This document shows positions 32,721 through 47,700 of a stretch of 64,000 nt of DNA, one piece after another. Under the pieces are notes generated by a model that worked only from the letters and a program-made list of their open reading frames with translations, was not told the DNA's origin and made no database searches. Source of the stretch: Opisthocomus hoazin. Taxonomy: Eukaryota; Chordata; Aves; Opisthocomiformes; Opisthocomidae. Position 1 is the stretch's first letter. Each line of letters starts with the position of its first letter. Made by a program: the position numbers and the translations under genes. Where the stretch lies: positions 13,157,216 through 13,221,215 of the forward strand of contig NC_134433.1 in the NCBI RefSeq assembly GCF_030867145.1, read 5' to 3'.

Positions 32721-35700
32721 CTAGAGAGGAGAAAAGAAACACAACAATTATTATTGAGCACTTAATTCCCTTGAAAAAAATTCCTTGTTTTAGAAAGGCA
32801 AATATGTTACATTAAAATCAATGGAAAAAGTCATAGCTCAAAAAAAAATTATGATTGTCAGATTATCTTCCTTTTCATAATTATCTCTTATGGACAGCAG
32901 TAGTAACATGGTAGCAAGTTGGCACTGGGATTTTTTTCATGAGAACTGTTGCCCATTACATAACTTCAGAAATGTTGTAATCTGCATTATGTAGCCATTT
33001 AAAAAGTAAGATGATTCAGATACAGTGGAATCCAGAGGAGAAAATTTCTAAGTTTGCAGTTTCCAACCCACCTTGATTTTCTTTTCAATAGCATTTTTGT
33101 ACTTGAGACAAACAATTACTTTGTTCTGCCAAATAAAAAGTTACAATGAGAGTGTTTAAATGTAGTTTTTCAGATTCTGCTGATTAGGTTCTGATAATGT
33201 AAGCACTTTCTCATTATTCTCAGTATTACAAACTCAAATTGTTTAAAAAATCCTGCATTTGACCCAAAGATTGTGAGATGAAAAACAATACAATCTGTTG
33301 TCTTTTTATTTGGCTTTTAGCATTGGAGTCTTTCAGTATATTTTTTTTTAATTTTCTCTGTAAACTTGAGGATTAGAAAAATTTTAAGCCTAAGGTTGAG
33401 ACCTAAACTATTAAGACCTGAAGTTCCCATATTACATAGTATTGACAGCTTGGTCTCTAAAGCCGCACAATATCGACAACAGGACATGCTGTAGAAATCT
33501 GCAGGTTCAGTAAGTAAAGGCACAGAGTTAAGGCAGCAGGAAATCTCTCCCAGTAAGTTGTCTTTTACTCTTTCTAGCCAAATACACTAGCAGATTAATC
33601 CAGTGCATAATGAAGAAATATGTCTAAAATACAAAGCTTAAGCCACCTCTTGATGTTGGAAAGCCAGATTTGCCTCCTGCAATTACATTGTCTGTACTAC
33701 TGTTCGTTTTTAATAGAACTCCACAGATTTTACTGTCTGTAATGAATACACATTATATTGAAGTATCATGGCTTATGCAATTAATTTCATGAACAGCAGA
33801 ACTACTTTTCCAGCTTTGAAAGTTAGACTGCCCAAGGTATAAATCATGGCTGTGATAAAGATGCATTAAAATACTCCAGGTGCAGTTCTCGGAGCCTGTT
33901 TCTGTTCACCTTGGAATTCAAGAGGGGCTGAGCTAGGCTGATGCGAAGGGTTATGCCATCCCACTCCTTGTTTGAGAGAACACTGATAAACCATTTTTTC
34001 TTTTCTATCCTTTCTCTTAATGAATTACTACTGTATTTAAAATCTATAGTCTATTTTAAAAGACTTTATTTTGTGTGCCAAAAAGATACCATGAAGCTGT
34101 CCCTTTTCCTACCTTCCCATTCTTCCAAGGATGTTTTGTTCACATTCAGGGTGGATTGTTAGTGATTCAAGAATAGTGGTAATTAGAATTAACTGTTATG
34201 TTTGAGCTGATAGATAATTCATAACCAGGAAACACCTAATGAAACATTAAGATTATAGAACAAACATGACATGCTATTCTCTGTATTTGTAATTGCCTTT
34301 CAGGTAGGGCATGTGCATCTTATTCCAATTATAATATTGGAGAGGCTTAATCTTAAAAGCATCTACTAAAAAAGGGCAATCACTCATTAATCTTTCTTAA
34401 TTTAAAAAAAACTTTAGTAAGCTTGAGGGCGAGATGAAGTCAAACAGTTTAACACACTCAGCCTGTAAAGTCCCTGAATAATTTGAATTAAACCTTGCCT
34501 TCTAGTCTAAATGGAACCGCTGAGTTAATCCCTTGTAAAAATCAGTAAGACCAAGAAAATGGAAATTAAAAGGAGAGAAACTGGCACAGAAGCAAACTTG
34601 CCAGTCTGTTTCCCTCCATGGTATCTCACTTATGGGTACAAAGAGGAACTGCCTGCCACAAAGTGGAGCTCTCTGGGAGCAAGGGGCTTTTACCCACCCT
34701 TGCTCCCACAACCACTCTCCTTTCCTTTAAGCCTTTATGGACGTTTTCAGTGGTTCCCAAGGAAAGGATGCTGTGGCCTTCCCCTTTATCCAGGCTCAGG
34801 GTGGGTGAAGGTGATGCTGCAGGAGCCGGTTAAGGGAAAGGTCCTCCCCAGCGCTGGGAGCATCCTGAGCACCTCTCACACTCCCTGGTACTCGACCATC
34901 TGCACCTACAGTGAGTGCCCAGGGCAAGAGGGAGCTCACAGTGCTCAGCGTCGAGTTCTTAGCAGCTGTGCTTATGTGTTCAGGCTCTAACATTAAACAA
35001 ACGTACAGAAGCTGAATACAAAGAAGTAAGTTGTATTATGCAGATCTCCCTTAGCTGCATGCGTATGACACCACTAAAAACAATGCAAAATAAAAATACA
35101 ATTAAAATTAAGCTAAACAGCTTGTCTAGCAAAGGTCACTGAGACTTCCCAAAACAAGAGAAAGAGTTGAGGGCCAGCACGCTTCCTTTGTTCAGCAGCA
35201 AGTTGTGTCGCTCTCTTGCACACCCAGGAAAATTCCCCGCGCACCACCTCTGTAGGCAGAAACATAGGAAGCAACCGTGGAGAACAAACAGAAGAAAAGC
35301 AGACTTTTGTTACTCCTCTGGTAGACTTTGAGAGTGTTGAACTGCAAAGCTGAGCAACAACCTAAACTGTGTTAATCCATAGACCTCTATAGGTTGTAGC
35401 ATTCACTCGTGAGCTTACAGCTAGGAAGCGGAACAACGTGTTACCTAAGAGACTGTGATGTGAAGTGGATACACAGCATAACCCTGCTTAAAACCCAGAC
35501 GGCTCGACTGTATGAAAAATCTTGAAATAGCACCGTGGTGCAAAGCCTTCTGTAAAAAGTTGGGACCATTTGCAAAGGAAAGCGAGCCAGTTTTAAGAGA
35601 AACAGCAAATGCTCTAAGCAAGAAGCAGGTCTAAAATTAAAATTGCAGTTTGTTCATCGTTTCAAAGCCAAAATAGTCCATGCATCTCATTCAGCAAAAG

Positions 35701-37680
35701 AAAACATTATGCAGAATTGGAAGCAATAGTTTTGTCATAAAATCCTTTGAAAATTTGCTAACTGTTAAAATTTACTGCGTTTCTGACACTATCTCAGCTC
35801 CTTGCTCTACTTCACATCTGTCCATATATATGTTTTCTTTTTGATTGGGCTACACAGAATTATTTTGAAGGTTGTGCTTTACAGTGACACCAGTGTTTTG
35901 ATTAGCGCTTGGCATTGATGTTGTATGCTGTGTTTTAATGGAAGCTTTTTTTTTTTGAAGGCTAGAAATAATCTGTCACAGCCAAATGTAATGTGTTCAC
36001 ATATCAAACGGGCTAAAAAGTTACCCATGGTTTCATATCCTCAGGCATGTCATAGAATGACCTCGTTATTCTCGTTTAGGTGCCTTCTTTCTTACAAAGG
36101 CTCAAAATATTGAATAGCCTGTTATTATCAGCAGAAGCCAAGCTTTCAGATGTGGTGCTAATGACTGCTTAATAGTGCTGTCTGTCAGCAGTGCAGTTAG
36201 CTGGGAGAGCACACAAAGAAACAGTGGGGCTCCATTTAGGCTCCTCATATAACTCTTATGCCTCTGCACGGTTTTCCAACAACAAACATCACTTTAAAAG
36301 GTGTCAGAATACAGTAGTGAGTGCATTTTACCAATATGTGTGGTGTAATCCCACTGTCATACAAGACGGTGCAAAGGCTAGACAACATATTTGAGTCTGT
36401 TCCATAGCATAAAGCGTATAGAGCGTAGAGGGGACTTGCTGGTAAAATGGATAGTTGGAGTTCTTTTTTTTAACATGGCTTCACTGATCATTTGATTCAT
36501 CTCCCATCAGCTATTTGGTCTTGTTAAAAACATGCTTTTTTTTGCTCTAATATCTGACACATGGTGTTTGTTATTGCTAGGTCCTCATCCCCCAAGTTCT
36601 CACCAGTAAGTCACAGCCACTGCTGACTGCAAGGCAGCTTAAAGTCAAGTCCACGTGCATTGGTTCAACTGTAAGTCACTTTTTATTTCTGATCTTCTGC
36701 CCTCCCAAACAGTTACAGTCTTACCCTCATTTTCATTTCATTAAGGTCCTGAAGTTCTGTTTAATTATTTAAATCTATCACATACTATTTTCAAGTTTAT
36801 TTTAAACCAGACAAACCAAAGTAATGCAGTTCTCTAGAGTGTGTATAGAGGGCACCAATGTACAACTCTCTTAAATACCATGCACAGAAAGTGGCAAACG
36901 GCCATTTCCATTTCCAATTCTTTTTGCAAGACTGATGGAGTTTTCAACGTGTGAAACACAATAATTGAATAATTTTCTGTATTGTGAAGCAGGAAAGTGA
37001 AAACTTGGCAAAGCTTATGTGTATCTTTCCATACTAGTGTTGAAATGGATGGAAATCCATAGGTGGACCACAAATATTATAGAGATCAGAAAAAGCTATT
37101 TTATTTTATTGTATTTGTTAGTGTTTAGATCATGTGTAGTAGTAGTATTACTGCTCACCAGTAGTAAAATGCGCTATGTGCATGAATTATCTTCCTGAAA
37201 TTACCTGATCTAAGAAGATTAGATTGTCTCAGAAGTTATATCTGCTTATTTTAGGAGTGTATTATATTCCTGATACTTATGACAATGACGGATTGATTGC
37301 AAGATCGTGGGACATATCAGGCAATCATTAGAATTAGGGCTGAACTGTAGGCCAGCAAGAGTATTATGCCAACCCTATTACAGGTTATCACACTCTTGTC
37401 TATTCTTGAAACATTTTTATTGACAGAGCTTAATCTACCAAAGCAGTTTTCACTCATCAAGAAGTTTCCTCTCACATATAATCCATTACCTCCCTTCTTA
37501 ATGCTGGTAGTTCTTCTTGTGCACAATCAGTTGACTTTGAATAACACATTTCCTCTCAGGTTTATACGTTTTATTAATTAATAATTTTATTAGCTCCCTT
37601 TAAGCTTTTCTTTATGTTTATGTGATTTTACTTACATCTTTTTAAATGAGAAAGCAGATGCTGATCCAAAGCCACAGAGA
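32721..37680. other. Gene-poor stretch
   Basis: No exon, RNA or transposon recognised. May contain introns of the LHFPL-like gene, whose 5' exons should lie on this side. A locally GC-richer patch at 34.6-34.95 kb has only short overlapping open frames. Confidence 0.4.
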
Positions 37681-38785
37681 CAGAATCACAGAATCACAGC
37701 ATGGTAGGGGTTGGAGGGGCCCTCTGAGGATCATCTAGTCCAACCCCCCTGGCAAAGCAGGACCACATAGAGCAGGTTAGACAGGACCTCGTCCAGGCGG
37801 GTTTTGAATATCTCCAGAGAAGGAGACTCCACAAGCCCTTTGGGCAGCCTGTTCCAGTGCTCCCTCACCCTCAAAGTAAAGTTCTTCCTCATGTTCAGCT
37901 GGAATTTCCTCTGCTTCAGTTTGTGCCCATTGCCCCTTGTCCTGTCTGTGGGCACCGCTGAAAAGAGTTTGGCCCCATCCTCTTGACACCCACCCTGAAG
38001 ATATGTATAAGTATTTATAAGATCTCCTCTCAGTCTTCTCTTTTTCAAGCTAAACAAGCCCAGCTCCCTCAGCCTTTCCTCATAGGAGAGATGCTCCAGT
38101 CCCCTCATCATCTTCATAGTCCTCCTCTGGACTCTCTCTAGTAATTCCTCGTCTTTCTTGAACTGGGGAGCCCAGAACTGGACACAATACTCCAGATGGG
38201 GCCTCACCAGGGCAGAGTAGAGCGGGAAGAGGACCTCCCTGAACTTGCTGGCTGAACTTCTCTTAATGCATCCCAGGAGACCATTGGCCTTCTTGGCAAC
38301 AAGAGCACACTGCTGACTCATGGTTAACTTGTTGTTCCTAAGCAGTCCCAGGTCTCTCTCAGCAGAGCTGCATTCCAGCAGGTCAGCCCCAGCCTGTACT
38401 GCTGCATGGGGTTATTCCTCCCCAGGGACAGGACCTGCTCTTGCCCTTGTTGAACTTCATGAGATTTCTCTCTGTCCAGCTCTCCAGCCTGTCCAGGTCT
38501 TGCTGAATGGCAGCACAGCCTTCAGGTGTATCAGCTATTCCTCCCAGTTTTGTGTCATCAGCAAATTTGCTGAGGGTACCCTCTGTCCCTTCATCCAGGT
38601 CATTGATGAATTAGTTGAACAAGACTGGACTGAGTACTGACCCCTGGGGAACACCATTAGCTACAGGCCTCCAACTAGACCCTGCACCGCTGATCACAAC
38701 CCTCTGGGCTCTGCCATCCAGCCAGTTCTCAATCCACCTCACTGTCCGCTCAGCTAGGCCACACTTCCTGAGCTTCCCTATGAGG
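37681..38785 (-). mobile_element. CR1 LINE, 5'-truncated, inactive
   Basis: Minus-strand copy of the avian CR1 retrotransposon. The 3' end at 37681 carries the repeat GAATCACAGAATCACAG and the 3'UTR core (GGTTGGAGGGGCCCTC...). Upstream is the reverse-transcriptase C-terminus: 196 open codons at 37731-38321 (SALVRPHLEYCVQFWAPQFK, EERLRELGLFSLKKRRLRGD). Further 5' are RT motifs [14 protein letters not shown] and FADDTKLGG in another frame, with an in-frame stop. The copy breaks off within the RT domain near 38785, so it is a dead, 5'-truncated insertion. Confidence 0.95.
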
Positions 38786-41700
38786 GGGAAATACAGCTAA
38801 CGTGAGCAGAAACGAGAAAACCTTTCAACCAGTAACACATCCAGACATCTTCAAAAACATCATCTCTTATCCTACTGCACTGGCTAGCCTACACTCAATG
38901 CTGTCCAGCACTCTTCCCAAGCAAATATTTTTGTAGCATGCCTGAGTGGTCACTACATTTAGGATATTTTGGAATAAGTGGTGCAAGTTCCCTTGTACAA
39001 AAAGGAGATACCTGTATGTCTCTTCCAACAACTGGAAACCTAAAGACAATGCTAAATAGGTCCAAGGTCACACTTGTTGTTTTTCGTGGTAATAGCTGCT
39101 CATGAGTGTACAAACAGAAACATGATGGAATTTTGGGCTATCCACAAATGAGGAATTTCTTTTTGGCTACTTCAGAAAAGAAGGAATTACCTAGAGTAAT
39201 TTTGGTGAGAGCTGAAATACATCTAAAATCAGCAGGCATCATTTTAAAGGCAAATAAAATATGAATAAAATGAACAGGAAACTGACCTGTCAAAGGTAAA
39301 ACAAATCAGACAAAATCCTGCCATTACAGAAGCAAAACTCTTGAGGGGCAAGGCAAACTGGGACCACTGTTAAACGCTATTCTACTCTGCTGAACTCCTG
39401 GCAGGTGCATGTCAGGTACCTGTAGTTCAAACTCTCGAAAGCAGCCCTAGCAATTACTCCCTCCAAGGAAAGCAAAATGGAGAACAGGGAAAAGGGATAA
39501 TAATGCCCATATACTTGGCATCAAAACGTAGCCATCTTCCTTTGTAACTGAACAAAGAGCTGGAACTCGTAATAATGATACAGCCACTTCTAACATATTA
39601 CAGTTTAGCTCTTCTCATTGGTAAAGAATTGCTCCATTGGCTTCGTTTCAGTCAAACCTGTTGTGATTTGCAGAGCATGTATCGGTGCTGGACTGTTGCC
39701 AAATAAGTAGATTATACCAGTTCCTGTTCTAAATGGTGCAACTCACAGGTTAGCTCTTAGCAGCTATAATATAAATGTGGTTATAACTAAAGATATGCAG
39801 CTTGTCAAACCCCTTTGTTAGCTAACAAAGCAAATGTATTAGTTTGCACAATGTCTCCAAACTATGTTTAAATAAATGCTGAGTGTGTGATTACAGCTCA
39901 CAAGCTAAGGAACTGCATCAGGTATAGTAACTTGTATTTTTACACGTGTATATATGCAAAACTACTGGGAAATACATATACACAAAAAGCTGGACAATGT
40001 TTTCTATTTCAGTTTATCTGGATTCAGCTGAGGCAGAATAGGAACAGGTTATTTGAAATAAAACTAGCACAGAAATAAGAGTGCCCATGCACCTTTTTTG
40101 CACACATCTTTTTAGTACCAATTAAATACCCCATTCAAGTTCTGTTGGCACAACTTCCTCATTCCGATGGGCCCTTGTTGCACAAATAGCCTGTTTCAGA
40201 AGTGTCTAACAATTGTGCAAATAGCTGAATCTACCTCACTTATTAAATGAAGGGAGTGGAATCTAACTATCCAGACTTTGGAAAAGAAATTCTCTGAAGC
40301 CAACATAGAGGTAATTGGGCTTGGTAATTGCTGCATTAGCTGCAAGTTGATTAAGGGCCACATAAGGAAATGCCATCCCAGTGACCTCTGAGGTTGCGTT
40401 CCACAGTATGTTTTCTACATGAGAACAAATGATGAAACTTCACTATTTCTGCCAAGTGAGTGGTAGCTATGGTGAAGATTTATAGATGTAATCTGGTAAT
40501 CTATGGGCCTAATCATGCAATTACAGAGTTGCGTGTCATTTACTCAAAAAGGCTGAAATGATCTAGCACTGTGTGGACCGTGGTGAAGAAGTGCATTTTG
40601 TCATCTGCAAGGTTAGAAGATATACAGCCTATTTAGCAGACTGTAAAAGGGAAAGACAAGAGCTAATGTTTCTCAAAATAGCACACAGTTACACAAAATT
40701 TTACAAGACAGATAAGAAATGGGGGCTGTCAGATGCAGTCTAATTTGGAAGCCATTACGATTTTCCTTTTTTCCTCTGTCACTTATCTCTGCATTACATT
40801 TTATTCAACAGTTAAGAAGGACTAATAAAAAGTGCCTATTTCAGTTGTCCTATTTTAGGTAAACATAATATGGTACACATTTTCTAAGCAATAAACATTG
40901 GTTAACTGCTCAACTCCATTTCTAAAAACAGAAACAAAGGTGACAAACACTTTGCTTCTCTTCTTAATTAACCTATCCATGCCAGAACCAGTATGTTCTC
41001 CAGCACAGACAGGGAATGAAATTGATGACTGAAAATTTAAATTAATACTTCTTCTTGTGATCTTATGGCTAAGAACAAGTGCAGCTTCAACTCACCATCT
41101 GATGCATTTCCTAGCAAAGAACAGTATCAGCCTTGGTCTATGTGCAACTGGAAGTAGTGAGGGAGCGGACATGTTTCCTTGCAGCATATTGTCTCTCCTT
41201 TGGAGCCAGCTCGTCTGGGAAGGGGAGGTGCTGCCCAGCCTACTGCAGGTCTTGGCTCCTGCTCTGGCTGTCAATTCCAAGTTCTTAAATAGCTATTTAG
41301 AGCAGGGGCTGAGGTCCAAAAGACAGGCCATGATGTGTAGATCACCTGAAATGTCATGATTCGACATGACAGATTTGCTCCCTTCTCTTCTCCACCTGCT
41401 AACCTCACAGGTCTGTTTTAAATCAATCTTTTCACCTCTCCCAAGACTCACGATTTAAGCAGAGCAGACGCTCATGAAAACAGATTTATAATGAAGCTGG
41501 TAGCCATTAAATACTAGCCTTACATCAGAGGTGACCTTATTGTAAAGTGTTGTATGGTGAATTTATTTTGACTTTGCGCATTCTATACCTTGTCTCGCAC
41601 ATCACAGAGAAGCACAATGTGGCAGCCGAGTCAGTGTGGCGGGAGGCCTGATGCCTGAGAATAATGCCCACGTCTTGCTTCGTTACAGTTGCACTTCACA

Positions 41701-44700
41701 TCCCAGCAGTCTTCAAGCCTTAGGGATAGCGCATTCATTACCTCTTTCAGAGACATGTATTTTACATAAATGGCTGAAAGGTGATTAGAATCCCTGACAG
41801 AACAGCATTTTATCTGGAATGCAACCATGAAAAAGATATGCCTAAAACAAAAAAGGCATCCTACATCCTTCTCCTAATTGATTGAAGCTACAAAGACCAG
41901 CTTCAGTTTTCCCAGGGCAAAGGAACTACCAGGAAGACACAAATTGCATGTTTTTATATCTCCTAATAAAAACTCCTTGACAGGGGGTTGAAACCAGAGT
42001 TTTCTATTTCTCAGATGTCCTAGCTCTATGAATGTCATCACTTAGCAGAAGCTCACCTACTGCCACCTGATCATAAAAAACAGTTCTGTAACAACCCTCA
42101 TTTCACGCTGCTGATTCCAGCCCACCATAAATCAGCAACACCACAAGTAATGTTGAAAATAATTGTCTGTTCCCGAGCTCCCCTCTTTTTACGGCCCAGG
42201 TGCCACACAGCTGTAGCCATATGGTGGACTACGTCCCTGAGGTGGGTTATAGCAGCACCTCCAACACTAAGTACTACCTGAGTGCTTGGAAGCTTTTTAA
42301 TGCTGCAAACTGGAAAAGTGCAGCTTGTACTCATGCAGTGGTTTTCCTAACCTTTAAAAACATTATAAAAGGAAGCAGCTCTGGGTTAAACCAAATGCTC
42401 TGCAGATAGGAAATGGGATAGCAACTCAGTGCTAATTCACTGAAAGCTGCCTGGAAATGCAGCAGGTGATCCCAGGGCTGATCCTCAGACAGGTCTGCGA
42501 CATGCCGCACTCTGACCCATCCTCCCTCGCTCAGTGCACCCTCTTTCTACCATCAACCTTTTTTTTTTTCCTGAGCAGAGGTTGCCTGTACTGATTCCCA
42601 GCTGTGCAAATGAATTAGTGCAGCACAGCTAACATTTTGACTTCAGCCCTGTTTGACCTCTGGGTTCCTTAGCCAGGCCTTACAAGGCAACATTCAGGAA
42701 TGTGTCCTCTTAAAGCACATGGTCAGAACAGCACCAAGCTGGTCGTGCTGGTCAAGCCAGCTCAATTAGCAGCAGACAGGTCTACTTTCAAGAACCACCA
42801 GCCACATCTCACACAACAGGTTGATTTAGTCCAAGGCTGCTGGAAAAAAAGAGCCGAAACTTACCTGGCATCTTACTGCTGAGCGCAGTCAGCGTGCCAG
42901 CGTGCCAGTGGGAGGGACCACGCATGCTCCTCGGCTCCCACTGCAGACACCATTTCTAGGTACCTGAGCAAGTCATTGCTTGCAATGGCCCCTGTCAACT
43001 GCAACAGTTTGCCGTTCTAGTGCACTTCAAAAGTCAGGGTTTGGCTCATGTCCCTTCTCCACTGCATGGGACAAGAAATTCGTCATTGACTGATGTGTGC
43101 CTCAGCTCCCACTTGTAAGCATACAAATGTAACTTCAGGCCATAGTAAAACAAAATAAGTAATTGAGTTCTGAGACAGAGCTACTTAGGTTAGAAAAATA
43201 ATGTGTAAATCCAGAGTAGGGATAGAAGTCCCCAAAATTACTAGCTAAATAACAGTGATTTGGGATATCTGATTATTTTTATCAGGTTGGACCAGCTGCA
43301 CAATTTCCCATCTCCAATTATACCAAAAGGCCCACAGTTCCTCCTTCATTAATGCATTTGAAGGATTTAATGAGTTACTTCATCAGGTTAATAAATCCCT
43401 TCAATAACTTTATTACACTTTGATACGATTATTCAAATAGTGCAGCTAACAAATGATCATCATTTATATTTCTTGACAGAATAACTTAGTTAATATATTT
43501 GGACTGTGAAATACAAGATCCATAAATAAACTGTGGGCACAATTGAATGTCTTTGTGGGGGAGGGTTTCTTCCTATCTCCAGTTAAGGTAGCGTTGGAAA
43601 TCTTCCATCTCTTGTGCAAGTAACTTCAGGCAAGTGCTAAGGAGAACTGCAGGAGGTTGGTGCCTCCCAGCAATGTTCTGCTTCCCAGCAAGGGCTTAGG
43701 AAGGGGGCGAGCTGCTGCAGGACATGTACCACTGCCTGTAGGGTAATGTCTTAAAATGTATCGGAAGGGACAGAACCCATATTTATTTGTTCCAGCACTT
43801 TATCAGGTTTAAAATCCAGTTTCATAAAGGCTGTTCCATTTCTTCAGGTTAAGATCTTTGGCTAATTTTGACAAGGTGCAATGACACCATCAGAGAATAA
43901 CATTATATTCTGGAAATTATTTTAAAACTAAATTGAATTGGTTGCCATGCCATTTGTTTTTCCTGTAGCATCATAGTAAATGACATCATCAACAGACTAA
44001 CCTTAGGGGCAAGGGTGTTTCAGAATCTTAACCTTCAAATGGCCAGCAGTATTACAGCTTCCTATTACCAAAGTAATAATATTTATGGTAGGGAGACTGC
44101 AAGAATGGAACCATACCTTTTATTTACTTATACTTGATAGCCACCTCTGGCAAGAACAAATTTCCCATTAATCACCATCTTATCTCTGTAAGAAACAGTT
44201 ACTCTCAAGGACATCTGTATTATTCACTGTGTTTTATTAATACAGAGAATAGCCCTGCTATGGATCTTTTGACACTGAACTTTATTTATTTTCCAGACTT
44301 TCTTTTTCAAGGGGAGCTGATATGCTTAAATAAAATAAATACTGATCTTTCTTAATAAACAAACTACTTAAGACCCCAACCACAGGGAGAGACATGTGCC
44401 TTGGAAATTTCTCTGAATATGTTTTTATGTAAAGAAACTGCAAATCAGTCTCTCTTTCTTCTCTTTTTTATCATCTGCTGAAACTCCAGTTATGAATTCT
44501 GAGTTTCTCCTGGGAGTGCAGATGACCTTGTTAACATGTGAGAGTGCCAGAAAAGCAGTGCCCTCCAGTCCAGGGGGTCAGGGAAGTAAAACCGGTTTCT
44601 AAGCTCAGATCTTATCTTGTAATAAAAAAATGCATATTTCTCTTCCCTTTTACATAGTCTTTAGTTAGCATTTTCAAAATTAGAGATTATATTGAGCTCC

Positions 44701-47700
44701 AGGCTGATTTGTTTTTCTAATTTTTCAAGAGCACTGCACCATATATTTTCATCTTTAAAAAAAAAAATCAATGTAGGCCCAGCAGGGGACAATACCAGGC
44801 AGCAAATTTCTCTTTCTTGTGAGAAAAGGATTAGTGGAAAGACTTCCATAAGCTGAAATTTGTGGAATTTTCTCCTAGTCAGTGGGTTTGGTTCTGTTCA
44901 GTTTCCTAAACCAGAAAACGGTCACAGATAAGCACAGGTCTCAGGTCAGCTCAGAAGGACCAAGGCTCTTCCCCCTAGCAGTGGACTAACTTCTGTGCAA
45001 TCTGCTTTGAAACAATGGAGCTGCAGTTTCCCATTTCCTTTGATTTTGGCTCCGGGCAGCAGGGCCCCTCGAGCTCTGTGATTGCAGAGCAGACACAAGC
45101 GGTATTTAATGGCTGCTTTCCCGTGCAACCACCTCTCAGCTCTGTCTCAGTAAGTGATAACTGTTGGCAGCCAGATCTGGTGGTGCTCACGTGTTGTAGA
45201 CAGAGCAAAGCAGAAGGCTCTGCTACCAGCCAGCCCTGTGCCCCCTCTCTGTCCATCTGTCTCAGCTCAGGACACAGAAGACAGCCTCTGCATTGGATGG
45301 CCTGATCCACCCTGTCCGCACCCCTTGTGGTGTGATGGCCCCTCTTCAGAAGTGGCCAAGTGCTTCAGAAGTGGCAACGCCCTGTTGCCCAAAAGCAAAT
45401 AATTGAACTGCAATAGGGCAAGCCTTATGCAGTACCAGAATTAGGTGGTTATGCTAGTGGAAGGGGGACCTATTCATTTTCATTTGCTGTTTAATTAGGT
45501 GTCCAATACCATACAATGGTGAAACGCTTGCTTGGATGGGATGAGCCACGTAATTGTCAGGTGAACACGCAGTCACGCCTGCCTCCTAAACTCAAGCGCT
45601 GCTCACACAGCGATTACTCTGGAGTCTGTCAAATGTGATTTAACCAGTAATTTGCTTGCAAAGTGAAAGCTGCACTTTCAAATACAGTAAAGGATTCTGT
45701 CCTGCCCATGTGCCGCTGCTGGCTCCAAGTTATGCTGGACCTCCCGAGGATGTTGCCCAGCACAACTGTCCTGTGTGAGATTTCAGGAGTGGGTAGGTTT
45801 GGCTGAGCCAGGAGAGCAGAGGGAGCCCGGCAAACCCTCCAGCGAATCTGTGCTGGAGTTTGGCAGGTTATGCAGCCCAGTGGATCTATGTGTGTCAGTG
45901 GGTGTGTAAGGATGCTGCTGGGAGGAATGCCAGCCATGCAGCTGGGTTTCTCTGACTCCGGTGGGTGAGCAGAGCCCAGCCTCAGGCACCCCTGCTCAGC
46001 TGTGCCTGCCTGGCGCCCCGCCACCCTGCTGAGAGCTGGGACCCCCCCATTTGCCACAGGCACCGGCACCGAGACTGCCAGCCCCACAGCACAGCAGTGA
46101 GAAACGCCCCAGGCAGGCACTGCGTTAGGGCTGGTTAGTCCATGACAGGGGCTTCCTTCGGGGATGACAACAATAACCCCACAGCATTTCCATCTTCCTG
46201 CATTTAAATATTTGAGTTAATAACATTTATGGTTCAGCACAGAAAAATGAACTTAAATACATCATTTGTCATCTCAGGACACCGAGTTGCACCATTATTG
46301 AAAGAGATACAGAGAAAAGTGTCTAATAAATATAGTATATTTTGCACAATTTACTTTGCATTTTCTGTATTGTGCATAAGCACAGGATAGTAAGGCTTCT
46401 TAATGATCATAATATATGTGCAGAAAGAGCATTTCCTTGAGGGCTACTGATTAATCAGGGAAATATTCATTTGTTCTGGCAGAAGTGATGTGCTTCTAGG
46501 CAGGGCAAATGATGAACCCTAAGTGCATACAGCAGCCATCAGGGGCCAAAAGTTTCCATTCGTTTAACTAATTTTCTCTCTAAGAAAAAACATTTCAGCA
46601 CAGCACCAGGACATAACAGCACTTGTTAGCTGTCCTGATTCTGTTAGGGTTTTGTTTGACAAAGACGTAAAGAAGCCCCGCATTCTATATATTTTAGAGA
46701 CTATAAATGCATAAGAGTCAGCTACCAAACGAAGAAGTCCCTGCTGCTTGCTTAGATATGCTGTTCAGGGGAGGATGTCAGGTCTCAGCTGCAGTGTCTG
46801 ATTACTGTGCGAGGGACTTGGGAACAAGTTAGAAGATTTAAAGGATTTTTCATCAGCTGATCTAAATCCCTACCTGGAATTTTAGTATGCGAGAACCACT
46901 GCATGCCCACTGATTACAGTCCTTCCTACACTCCCTAACAGTCACATTAATTTTGTGCTTTGGCACAGTTGTTGCCACCTAGAAGTTTGAAACCCAGTGT
47001 TTGCTAGTAACGATGTCCAACCTCTGTGCTGTACACGTATTTCTCTAGTTTTCATTTTCAAATTAGCCGCAGAAAGGACAAAGTAAAAGCAGATGTGTCA
47101 TACTTTTCTCTCTACGTTTGGAAGCTCAATCATGGAAATATCTTTGTCAGATAAATGAATTCCAGATCACTGGGATAAATACATGCAGTAAAATACTTGT
47201 ATGTAGAAGAAACCCATACAAAAATGTGATCCAACAACTCTTCAAGGAAATTGCCATGTGAGACATCCAACTTTGAGGCATAACCTCAGGCTTTTGCATA
47301 ACGTGATAGTTAGTACTTTAAACTGGAGAAAATGTGATGGGATCTTTCCATTTTTTTCCACTTGCTTTTTCTATTTCATGCGATAAGCAGAAAGTGAAGG
47401 GAACCAAATCTGAACTAATGCTGTGCTTTTGACTCCACCACTGCCTGAACACACAGCAGGGATCATTTGGTAGAGAAAGGAGTATGTGTTACCCCTCTTA
47501 TGGGCATCCCAAAATTGCCAGAAAATGTGGATTTTTTGACTTGTTTTCAACATAACATGAGAAAGAGAAAAACCAGAAATAAATGGGAAGGCTGAAACAT
47601 AATCAGAACACAGTAGTTATTTAGTTTGGCTACTAATTTATTAATGCACTATAGTTATGCACTCAGGATAATCCCTCACTTGAAAATGTTCTTCAACCCT

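Noticed and set aside
38320-38640. 106-codon plus-strand open frame
   Set aside because: Antisense shadow of the CR1 reverse-transcriptase region.
45629-46120. 163-codon minus-strand open frame
   Set aside because: It lacks an ATG at its 5' end, is Pro/Ser/Cys/His-rich with no family pattern, and lies in a GC-richer patch where stops are rarer. Probably chance.
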